Shown in pieces: positions 1 to 6,059 of a stretch of 11,673 bases of DNA; position 1 is the first letter of the stretch; each line of letters begins with the position of its first letter. The notes under the pieces are model-generated. The model was not told the DNA's origin. It did no database searches and saw only the letters and a program-made list of their open reading frames with translations. The position numbers and the translations under genes are program-made. Source of the DNA: CBFIJI01 sp965662885. Lineage in GTDB: Bacteria > Bacteroidota > Bacteroidia > Flavobacteriales > Flavobacteriaceae. The stretch spans positions 1-11,673 of the forward strand of contig CBFIJI010000060.1 of the NCBI GenBank assembly GCA_965662885.1. Reading direction: 5' to 3'.

Positions 1-1
1 A

Positions 2-27
2 TAAAAAAAGCCTCCTGATAGGAGGCT
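2..27 (-). terminator. Rho-independent terminator of the atp operon
   Basis: On the minus strand a perfect 8-bp GC-rich stem (AGCCTCCT / AGGAGGCT, plus positions 9-16 and 20-27) with a 3-nt loop is followed directly by a run of seven T (plus positions 3-9). It begins 21 nt after the atpG stop codon, which is the normal place for an intrinsic terminator. It therefore ends the atpBEFHAG transcript after atpG and shows that no atpD/atpC genes follow in the same unit. Confidence 0.92.
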
Positions 28-48
28 CTAATTTATAATACTACTTGA

Positions 49-912
49 TTAATTATTTAACGCTTCAGCCCCACCAACGATTTCTAAAATCTCATTGGTA
101 ATCGCGGCTTGTCTCGCTTTATTATAGGTAAGTTTTAACTGATCGCGTAAATCGGTAGCGTTATCCGTTGCTTTATGCATGGCGGTCATTCGTGCGCCAT
201 GTTCACTGGCCACAGAATCTCTAATAGCCTTAAACAATTGCATTTTTAATGACTTGGGTAACAACTCATTGACAATCGCTGCTTGTGAAGGTTCAAAAAT
301 ATAATCCGCTCCAGAAGCCGCTTCCTCAGAAGCTGTTGCCTCAATGGGAAGAAAAGCCTCCGTTTGAAGCAACTGAGTTGCAGCATTTTTAAATTGGTTA
401 TAAACCAATACGACCTCATCATAGCTAGCAGCTTCAAAAGCATCCATAATGGATTGTCCCACTTCAGCGACATTGGTATAACTTAGATCGTCAAAAAGAG
501 CATCATGAGAAGCAAAAACATCCATGGTTTTAGAAAGTATGTCCCCTCCCTTTTTACCGATGGTCATCAAGCTTACTTTTTTAGCGGCATAACGCTCCTT
601 GGCCAACTGATTAACCTGTTTGATTACGTTACTATTAAACGCACCACATAAACCGCGATTGGAAGTAATGGCAACAATCAATACCTTTTCAACTGGACGA
701 ACCGCAGTGTAAGGATTTTGAACTTCAGCGTCTAACGATTGGCTTAGGTTTTGAATCAATTCGGTAAGCTTGTCAGAATACGGACGCATTTCAGTAATGG
801 CATCTTGGGCTTTTTTAAGCTTTGCTGCCGAAACCATTTTCATGGCACTGGTAATTTGCATGGTCGATGAAACCGATGCAATACGATTCCGTATTTCCTT
901 TAAGTTTGCCAT
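49..912 (-). CDS. atpG: F1Fo ATP synthase subunit gamma
   Basis: This 287-residue protein is the central rotor shaft of the F1 sector; it turns inside the alpha3beta3 ring and couples proton flow through Fo to ATP synthesis on the cytoplasmic face of the inner membrane. The N-terminal helix (about 1-60, with the family pattern MANLKEIRNRI and later ITSAMKMVSAAKL) and the C-terminal helix (about 210-287) form the antiparallel coiled coil. The C-terminal family signature is visible at 271-284 (ITNEILEIVGGAEA). The central Rossmann-like part (about 75-175) contains the conserved TSNRGLCGAFN stretch. Length matches the family. It is the last gene of the operon, starting 3 nt after the atpA stop codon, and is followed by a strong terminator. 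Confidence 0.98.
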   Translation of the reverse strand: MANLKEIRNRIASVSSTMQITSAMKMVSAAKLKKAQDAITEMRPYSDKLTELIQNLSQSLDAEVQNPYTAVRPVEKVLIVAITSNRGLCGAFNSNVIKQVNQLAKERYAAKKVSLMTIGKKGGDILSKTMDVFASHDALFDDLSYTNVAEVGQSIMDAFEAASYDEVVLVYNQFKNAATQLLQTEAFLPIEATASEEAASGADYIFEPSQAAIVNELLPKSLKMQLFKAIRDSVASEHGARMTAMHKATDNATDLRDQLKLTYNKARQAAITNEILEIVGGAEALNN

Positions 913-915
913 CGT

Positions 916-2493
916 TTATTCGTATTGTTTTGAAGTGTCCGCAGCTACTTTATTAAGCACATCAATCACCTCATCCGTTAATTTACCTGCTTTTAAGGTA
1001 TCTAAAGTCTCCCGATGTCCGGTACGAAGACTTTCTAAAAAGCTTTGTTCAAAAGCTTTTACTTGGTCAACAGGAACAGCGCGCAATAGGTTTTTAGACC
1101 CTGCATAGATAATAGCAACTTGCTCTTCTACAGTAAAAGGATCGTTTTGTGCTTGTTTTAAAATTTCCACATTTCGACGTCCTTTTTCAATTACATTGAG
1201 CGTTGCCGCATCTAGGTCAGAACCAAACTTAGCAAAAGCTTCCAATTCACGGAATTGGGCTTGGTCCAATTTAAGTGTTCCAGATACTTTTTTCATGGAT
1301 TTAATCTGAGCCGAACCTCCTACTCGAGATACGGAAATCCCCACATTAATCGCTGGTCGAACTCCAGAGTTGAACAAATCAGACTCTAAGAAAATTTGAC
1401 CATCAGTAATCGAAATTACGTTGGTTGGAATATAAGCCGAAACATCCCCTGCTTGGGTTTCGATAATCGGCAAAGCTGTTAAAGAACCCCCTCCTTTTAC
1501 AATTCCTTTTAAGGAATCTGGAAGATCATTCATTGTTTTGGCAATTTCATCGTCGTTGATGACTTTAGCCGCACGCTCTAATAAACGGGAGTGCAAATAA
1601 AAGACATCTCCTGGATAGGCTTCCCTTCCTGGAGGACGACGTAAAAGTAAAGATACTTCACGGTAAGCAACCGCTTGTTTCGAAAGGTCATCATAAATGA
1701 TGAGCCCTGGACGACCCGTATCCCTAAAATATTCACCGATAGCAGCTCCCGCAAAGGGTGCATATACCTGCATCGGTGCTGGATCAGATGCATTTGCTGC
1801 AACAATAGTCGTATAGGCCAATGCCCCACGATCTTCTAATACTTTAGCAATAGCAGCAACAGTAGAAGCTTTTTGTCCAATGGCTACATAAACACAATAG
1901 ACTGGCTCTCCTGCATCATAAAATTCTTTTTGGTTCAGGATGGTGTCAATACAAACAGTTGTTTTTCCTGTTTGACGGTCACCAATCACCAATTCCCGCT
2001 GACCTCTTCCAACTGGGATCATCGCATCAATAGACTTGATTCCTGTTTGAAGGGGTTCGTTTACGGGTTGTCTAAAAATTACCCCAGGTGCTTTACGCTC
2101 CAAAGGCATTTCATAGGTTTCCCCTTCAATAGGTCCTTTCCCGTCAATGGGAGTTCCTAAAGTATCTACCACACGACCAACAATTCCTTCACCTACCTTA
2201 ATGGAAGCAATGGTTTTGGTACGCTTGACGGTGTCCCCTTCTTTGATTTCTTTGGAAGGCCCTAACAATACAACACCTACATTGTCTTGTTCTAGGTTTA
2301 ATACCATCCCTTGCAAACCACTTTCAAAAGAAACAAGTTCGCCATAAAGGGCATTGGTCAATCCAAAAACGCGAGCAATTCCATCACCCACCTCAAGAAC
2401 AGTTCCGATTTCGTCCAAAGATAAGGCGGAGTCGAACCCTTCAAGTTGTTTTTTTAATATTGCTGAAACCTCAGCCGGTTTAATTTCTGCCAT
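916..2493 (-). CDS. atpA: F1Fo ATP synthase subunit alpha
   Basis: This 525-residue protein forms the non-catalytic nucleotide-binding part of the F1 alpha3beta3 hexamer. The N-terminal beta-barrel domain covers about 25-95 and the nucleotide-binding domain about 96-385, with Walker A GDRQTGKT at 171-178 (Lys177) and a Walker B-type strand LIIYDDL at 264-270. The alpha/beta signature PAINVGISVS lies at 380-389, followed by Arg390, which corresponds to the arginine finger (alpha Arg376 in E. coli numbering) that reaches into the catalytic site of beta. The C-terminal helical domain is complete. The start follows the atpH stop by 10 nt. Its catalytic partner, beta, is not encoded in the window. 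Nothing in the sequence suggests loss of function. Confidence 0.99.
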   Translation of the reverse strand: MAEIKPAEVSAILKKQLEGFDSALSLDEIGTVLEVGDGIARVFGLTNALYGELVSFESGLQGMVLNLEQDNVGVVLLGPSKEIKEGDTVKRTKTIASIKVGEGIVGRVVDTLGTPIDGKGPIEGETYEMPLERKAPGVIFRQPVNEPLQTGIKSIDAMIPVGRGQRELVIGDRQTGKTTVCIDTILNQKEFYDAGEPVYCVYVAIGQKASTVAAIAKVLEDRGALAYTTIVAANASDPAPMQVYAPFAGAAIGEYFRDTGRPGLIIYDDLSKQAVAYREVSLLLRRPPGREAYPGDVFYLHSRLLERAAKVINDDEIAKTMNDLPDSLKGIVKGGGSLTALPIIETQAGDVSAYIPTNVISITDGQIFLESDLFNSGVRPAINVGISVSRVGGSAQIKSMKKVSGTLKLDQAQFRELEAFAKFGSDLDAATLNVIEKGRRNVEILKQAQNDPFTVEEQVAIIYAGSKNLLRAVPVDQVKAFEQSFLESLRTGHRETLDTLKAGKLTDEVIDVLNKVAADTSKQYE

Positions 2494-2503
2494 GATAGCT
2501 ACT

Positions 2504-3049
2504 TTAAATCGTATTATTCGTCGTTAATTCTCGTTGGAGTGCTTTTAATTCACTCGCCACACTTGCATCGTATTGTAAGTCACGCACTTTTAAAATAAAT
2601 CCTCCAATGATGGAAGGATCTACGGTGTTGACTAGTGTTACCGAATCAGAAGTAAGCGTTTTCGCCTTTTCTAATAGTTTAGCTTCCAAAGCAGCCGTCA
2701 ATGGAACTGCAGTGGTAACATGTGCTTTTACATTGCCTTGAAGCGCTTCAAATTGATTTAAATAATTTTCGGCGATCGCACCAAGCATTGGTAAGCGATT
2801 ATTGGTCATCAATAAATTAAAAAGATTGATGGTTTCTTCAGTTACTTTTGAAAAAACCTTGAGCAAAGTCTCGTGCTTTAGCGGGGTTGGCAAAACGGGG
2901 TTTTGCAAAAATTGATTCAAATCTTGACTGTGGTCTAAGGTTTGATGAACCAATAACATATCCGCTGCAACCACCTCTGCTCTTTGATGAGCAACAGCAT
3001 GTTGCAAAACTGCTTTAGCATAACGGTAAGCGGCACGATTTGCTTTCAT
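2504..3049 (-). CDS. atpH: F1Fo ATP synthase subunit delta (OSCP)
   Basis: This 181-residue protein is the cap of the peripheral stalk that holds the alpha3beta3 ring still relative to subunits a and b while the rotor turns. The N-terminal helical domain (about 5-105, opening RAAYRYAKAVLQHA) binds the alpha subunits, and the C-terminal part carries the typical OSCP motif DPSIIGGFILKVRDLQYD followed by a final amphipathic helix that contacts subunit b. Length is normal for the family. It starts 4 nt after the atpF stop and ends 10 nt before atpA, so it belongs to one transcript. Delta sequences diverge quickly, and identification rests on the C-terminal motif and on gene order. Confidence 0.96.
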   Translation of the reverse strand: MKANRAAYRYAKAVLQHAVAHQRAEVVAADMLLVHQTLDHSQDLNQFLQNPVLPTPLKHETLLKVFSKVTEETINLFNLLMTNNRLPMLGAIAENYLNQFEALQGNVKAHVTTAVPLTAALEAKLLEKAKTLTSDSVTLVNTVDPSIIGGFILKVRDLQYDASVASELKALQRELTTNNTI

Positions 3050-3053
3050 TCTT

Positions 3054-3554
3054 TTATTTTAGTGTGACGTCGTCCAATAATTTATCCACCAACTTTAACT
3101 GCTTGTCCTTGTTTTCAAGTTCGGTGTGAAGCATTTTTTCAGCGATCTCCATAGAGATAGAAGCAACTTGCTTTTTTAAATCCACAATGGCAGTACGCTT
3201 TTCATTTTCGATAGCAGCTTGCGCTTGTGTAATGATTTTTTGAGCTTCTGATTTCGCCTCTTCTTTGGCCTGTTCGACCAATTGAGCACCTGTGTTTCGC
3301 GCTTCTTTAAGAAGGGTTTCTCTTTCTGCTCGTGCTTCTTTTAAAATGCGTTGGTTGTCCTCTTGGATCGCTTCCATTTCCTTACGTGCATCCTTCGCAG
3401 CGCCTAGGGCGTCTTTAATGGAAGTTTCACGTTCGTTAACAGCATCCAAAATGGGTTTCCAAGCAAATTTTTTCAATAGCAATAGCAACCCAATAAAAAT
3501 AAGGGATTGCCAAAAAACGAGTCCTAAAGAGAATTCACTTATTAATTTTTCCAT
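3054..3554 (-). CDS. atpF: F1Fo ATP synthase subunit b
   Basis: This 166-residue protein is the peripheral-stalk subunit. One hydrophobic helix near the N terminus (about 8-28) anchors it in the inner membrane next to subunit a; it is followed by the conserved KKFAWKPIL segment and then a long, highly charged Lys/Glu/Ala-rich helix (about 38-150) of the right-handed coiled-coil type that dimerises and reaches up to delta. There is a single b gene and no b' copy, so the stalk is presumably a homodimer. It is separated from atpE by 53 bp containing a hairpin, the widest gap between adjacent genes of the atpB-atpG unit, and is followed after 4 nt by atpH. Confidence 0.97.
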   Translation of the reverse strand: MEKLISEFSLGLVFWQSLIFIGLLLLLKKFAWKPILDAVNERETSIKDALGAAKDARKEMEAIQEDNQRILKEARAERETLLKEARNTGAQLVEQAKEEAKSEAQKIITQAQAAIENEKRTAIVDLKKQVASISMEIAEKMLHTELENKDKQLKLVDKLLDDVTLK

Positions 3555-3580
3555 TGCTTACGATTTTACGTTAAAACAAG

Positions 3581-3599
3581 GACACCTTTAAAAGGTGTC
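3581..3599 (-). other. Intercistronic hairpin between atpE and atpF
   Basis: A perfect inverted repeat (GACACCTT / AAGGTGTC with a 3-nt loop) lies 8 nt beyond the atpE stop codon, on the transcript side leading to atpF. The RNA after the stem reads CUUGUUUUAACG, which is only partly U-rich, so it is weaker than the terminator at 2-27. It may act as a partial terminator, or as an mRNA-stabilising or processing element that favours expression of the upstream c-subunit gene, which is needed in many copies per complex. The stem is seen directly; the role is inferred. Confidence 0.6.
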
Positions 3600-3607
3600 T
3601 GTTGTTG

Positions 3608-3799
3608 TTAAGCTGCAAACAATGCTGCGAATCCGATTCCTTCGATAAGAGCCGCTGCGATCAACATCGCTGTTTGGATTTTTGAATAAGCGTCTGGTTG
3701 GCGTGCAATTGCTTCCATTGCTCCTTTACCGATTGAACCGATACCGATTCCTACACCGATAACTACTAAACCTGCTCCTACAATAGTTGGAATTTCCAT
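3608..3799 (-). CDS. atpE: F1Fo ATP synthase subunit c
   Basis: This 63-residue double-helix hairpin forms the membrane rotor ring that carries protons. Helix 1 (about 5-28) holds the alternating glycine motif (Gly15, 17, 19, 21) that packs neighbouring subunits; the polar loop contains Ala-Arg-Gln-Pro (32-35) that contacts gamma/epsilon; helix 2 (about 41-62) carries Glu53, the ion-binding carboxylate. The residue after it is Gly54, not Ser, and the Gln/Ser/Thr set typical of sodium-binding rings is absent, so proton coupling is expected. At 63 residues it is shorter than the roughly 70-80 of many bacteria because the N-terminal part before helix 1 is very short. It begins 33 nt after atpB. 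Confidence 0.97.
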   Translation of the reverse strand: MEIPTIVGAGLVVIGVGIGIGSIGKGAMEAIARQPDAYSKIQTAMLIAAALIEGIGFAALFAA

Positions 3800-3832
3800 A
3801 ATTTATTTATTCTTAATTAAACATTCTTTTTA

Positions 3833-4957
3833 TTAATGATCTTCATGTGCGTGTTCTTCTGCTGCAAAACCAAAATACAAAGCGGAAAGCATTGTAAAAA
3901 TATAAGCTTGTAGCAAAGCCACTAATATTTCAATGATGGAAATGGCAAAGGCCAGTCCAAAGGACAGCGGACTTCCAATCCAACTTTTAAAAACAAACAT
4001 CAAACCAATCAAACTCATTAATACAATATGCCCTGCCTGCATGTTGGCATACAATCGAATTAACAATGAAAAAGGTTTGATAAAGATTCCCAATATTTCA
4101 ATGGGAATTAATATGATATACAAGGGAAGTTTAGCGTACCATTTCATAGAACTCCCAAGAGGATCAAAAATATGAAGCCAATAGTCCTTGGTTCCCGTAA
4201 AATTGGTGATTAAAAACGTAAGTACTGCTAAGCCAAAAGTCACGGCGATATTTCCCGTTACATTGACCCCTAGTGGTGTAAGTCCCAAAATATTAAGGAA
4301 CCAGACAAAGAAAAAGACCGTGAGCAAAAAGCCCATGTATTTTCTGTATTTCTTATCTCCGATGTTGGGTCGTGCAATATCATCACGGACATAGATAATG
4401 ATGGGCTCAAAAAAGCGCCCTACCCCTGTGGCTATCCCGCCATTTGCAACATACGATTTTGCTAAGCCTTTAAACAAGAGGAACATAAGCACCGCCACAA
4501 ACAACATACTTGCCACACCTTTGGTTATGGAAAGGTCCAATGGCTTTGCGTTGGTTGGGTGATGATCAGCATCATAGTTGATGGTTCCTTCAGCGTCCGT
4601 TTTATAAATTTTATTACTGTGATAATCCAGTTTGTAATAATTGTCTCCTACATGTGCAACAGATTCCCCATGGTGAAGTTGCGTTGATGAGAAAACATTT
4701 AAACCATTATCCCATAAAATAACGGGTAAGGGAATTCCTACATAGTGGTGTTTTCCATCATCTCCGGTGTACGAGTACAACGAAAAGTCATAAGAGTCTT
4801 TTAAGTGATGTTGGATGTATTCTTTAATTTCCGTTTTGAGGTCTCCTTCAGCAGGAAGTTCCTTGTCTTTGGAAGTCGATTCTTTTCCGTAACTACTTAT
4901 TGTGGTTGCTAATAATGCTAAACACAATATCCGTAAAGTTGTTTTTATTTGTAACAT
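3833..4957 (-). CDS. atpB: F1Fo ATP synthase subunit a, with long N-terminal extension
   Basis: This protein forms the two proton half-channels beside the c-ring. It has 374 residues against about 270 in E. coli; the extra length is N-terminal. Residues 1-24 look like a signal peptide (basic start, hydrophobic core, possible cut after Ser-Tyr-Gly), followed by a charged, His-rich extracytoplasmic segment to about 145. The conserved membrane part follows, with helices near 148-166, 208-226, 236-252, 276-296 and two long C-terminal helices. Arg301 in the stretch LLIRLYANMQAGH is the essential stator arginine (E. coli Arg210), and Gln350 in ALLQAYIFTML corresponds to the conserved Gln252. The C terminus is His/Glu-rich (EEHAHEDH). 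Such extended subunits are common in Bacteroidota. It is the first gene of the core atp unit, preceded by its own promoter. Confidence 0.97.
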   Translation of the reverse strand: MLQIKTTLRILCLALLATTISSYGKESTSKDKELPAEGDLKTEIKEYIQHHLKDSYDFSLYSYTGDDGKHHYVGIPLPVILWDNGLNVFSSTQLHHGESVAHVGDNYYKLDYHSNKIYKTDAEGTINYDADHHPTNAKPLDLSITKGVASMLFVAVLMFLLFKGLAKSYVANGGIATGVGRFFEPIIIYVRDDIARPNIGDKKYRKYMGFLLTVFFFVWFLNILGLTPLGVNVTGNIAVTFGLAVLTFLITNFTGTKDYWLHIFDPLGSSMKWYAKLPLYIILIPIEILGIFIKPFSLLIRLYANMQAGHIVLMSLIGLMFVFKSWIGSPLSFGLAFAISIIEILVALLQAYIFTMLSALYFGFAAEEHAHEDH

Positions 4958-4970
4958 TTATTTCTTCAAA

Positions 4971-5010
4971 TGCGGTGCAAATGTAAGGCTTTAAAGTTGA
5001 ATTATAAATA
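4971..5010 (-). promoter_or_regulatory. Probable promoter of atpBEFHAG
   Basis: On the minus strand the 110-bp gap before atpB contains TACATTTG (plus positions 4978-4985), a perfect match to the Bacteroidetes primary sigma -7 box TAnnTTTG, and it is followed by GCACC as often seen in this phylum. The -33 element is weak: only TTT (5006-5008) at a 20-nt distance instead of TTG. Transcription would start near 4971, giving a leader of about 14 nt before the atpB ATG. No terminator is visible in the gap, so read-through from the upstream genes is also possible. Confidence 0.6.
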
Positions 5011-5067
5011 CATTTATTATCAATAATTTGGTTTCTCTTTTTGATTTGGAAAAATTCATAAGGCTAC

Positions 5068-5472
5068 TTATTCTTCTACTTGCTGATTTTCTTCTAAATC
5101 ACTAATTATCTGAGCCAAAAGCCAGACTCCAAAAAACAAAGCGTAGAGATAAGGAATAAAAAATATCAGGAATTCATATCGTTGAATGCTCCCATCCTCT
5201 TTAAAAAAGGGTTGGAAATAAAGGAAGTAGAGTACTGCTTTAGTGCACATGCTTACAATTAAGTAAACTCCCATAGGGATTTTTAGCTTGGCCAAGACCT
5301 TGTAAAATAAAAAAAGGTAAAAAATCACAACGCCCATATTGCTCAAATAGCTGAACAAAAGAAAGGAATAGCTTGGCTGGACTTCTCTGTTTGAAAGGAA
5401 TGTCCAATGCAGGAAATACAGGAGGACAAAAAGAAATAAGAGGAGCGTAATACGCCACAAAAAGCGGTTCAT
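5068..5472 (-). CDS. Four-helix membrane protein of unknown function, in the atpI position
   Basis: I do not recognise this 134-residue protein with certainty. It has four clear hydrophobic helices (about 6-23, 36-60, 66-88 and 101-123), a short basic N terminus and an acidic C-terminal tail (SDLEENQQVEE). Its stop lies 110 bp before atpB and its start is 1 nt after the stop of the AtpZ-like gene, so the two are almost surely translated from one mRNA. In other bacteria this spot, just before atpB, holds atpI, a four-helix protein that helps c-ring assembly or stability. By size, topology and place it is a plausible flavobacterial counterpart of AtpI, but no AtpI sequence motif is obvious to me. 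It might belong to a Bacteroidota family of unknown function such as DUF6168; that is a guess from memory. Confidence 0.85.
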   Translation of the reverse strand: MNRFLWRITLLLFLFVLLYFLHWTFLSNREVQPSYSFLLFSYLSNMGVVIFYLFLFYKVLAKLKIPMGVYLIVSMCTKAVLYFLYFQPFFKEDGSIQRYEFLIFFIPYLYALFFGVWLLAQIISDLEENQQVEE

Positions 5473-5473
5473 T

Positions 5474-5677
5474 TTAGCGCAAACGTTTAGTTTGTTTGAT
5501 AATTAAGACAAGGATGGCGACTAACCCAAAAAGAGAAAAGGTGAGCGTAAAGTAGGGTTTTTCGTTGTTTTGCTGCTCATCAAGTTGTTGTCCAAAGAAC
5601 ACAGCAAAGTACATTACAATAGCTATTTGAAAAGCAAGACTCGAAAACAATAGCCAAGAATTAGGCCGTTTGCTCAT
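5474..5677 (-). CDS. atpZ: AtpZ/AtpI-family ATP synthase accessory protein
   Basis: This 67-residue protein has two membrane helices (about 8-28 and 43-62) joined by a short polar loop, a basic N terminus (MSKRPN) and a basic C-terminal end (KQTKRLR). The sequence fits the AtpZ/AtpI family of small two-helix proteins encoded before atpB: an aromatic-rich first helix ending in FFGQQLDE, a Pro (41) opening the second helix and a Gly (51) within it. Members are reported to aid ATP synthase assembly, and some act as magnesium or calcium carriers. It overlaps the end of the bactofilin gene by 17 nt and precedes the four-helix membrane protein by 1 nt. Family assignment is good from size, topology and context; the exact function here is inferred. 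Confidence 0.8.
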   Translation of the reverse strand: MSKRPNSWLLFSSLAFQIAIVMYFAVFFGQQLDEQQNNEKPYFTLTFSLFGLVAILVLIIKQTKRLR

Positions 5678-6059
5678 GAGAATGCGGCTCTTTGAGCTTT
5701 TTAACAGATTTTAACCCCGAGGACGCTGATTTCATCACACAAGACGCATTAAAAATGGCTCCAGCCTCAACAATGAGTTTTCCAACCAAAACCTCTCCTT
5801 CAATTTCGCCGGTTGTTTTTAAATTTAAATTTTCAAAAACTTTAATGTCTCCAACAAGACGCCCTTCAACATCAGCACTTTGACAAACAATCTTACCATT
5901 GACTTTTGCTCCTTTACCAATGATTAATTTTTTGGTGGTTTCAACATTCCCTTCTAAAATACCATCAATCCGAATATCCGATTCCGTTTTAATATCGCCT
6001 TTAATCGTGGTTGTTTCTTCTACTCTACTGTATTGCGTGCTTTTATCGTAATTCTTCAT
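5661..6059 (-). CDS. Bactofilin (polymer-forming cytoskeletal protein)
   Basis: This 132-residue protein has a bactofilin domain at about 15-110, recognisable from the regular short beta-strand repeats with Gly and alternating hydrophobic residues (IRIDGILEGNV, LIIGKGAKVNGKIV, ADVEGRLVGDIKV, GEIEGEVLVGKLIVEAGA), which build a right-handed beta-helix. Bactofilins polymerise without nucleotides into filaments at the inner membrane and position cell-wall or envelope machinery. The N-terminal tail is short and polar, and the C-terminal tail is basic (SGLKSVKKLK), which may help attach to the membrane or a partner. No M23 peptidase, a common bactofilin partner, is encoded next to it here. It overlaps the porW/sprE-like gene upstream and the atpZ-like gene downstream by 17 nt each, suggesting translational coupling. 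Confidence 0.93.
   Translation of the reverse strand: MKNYDKSTQYSRVEETTTIKGDIKTESDIRIDGILEGNVETTKKLIIGKGAKVNGKIVCQSADVEGRLVGDIKVFENLNLKTTGEIEGEVLVGKLIVEAGAIFNASCVMKSASSGLKSVKKLKEPHSHEQTA

Noticed and set aside
3608..3799. Possibility that the c-ring is sodium-coupled.
   Set aside because: The carboxylate Glu53 is followed by Gly, and the Gln and Ser/Thr ligands typical of sodium-binding c subunits are missing.
5019..5030. ATTATCAATAAT inverted repeat before atpB.
   Set aside because: It is a 5-bp all-A/T stem with a 2-nt loop, expected by chance in this AT-rich gap, and has no T-run to make it a terminator.
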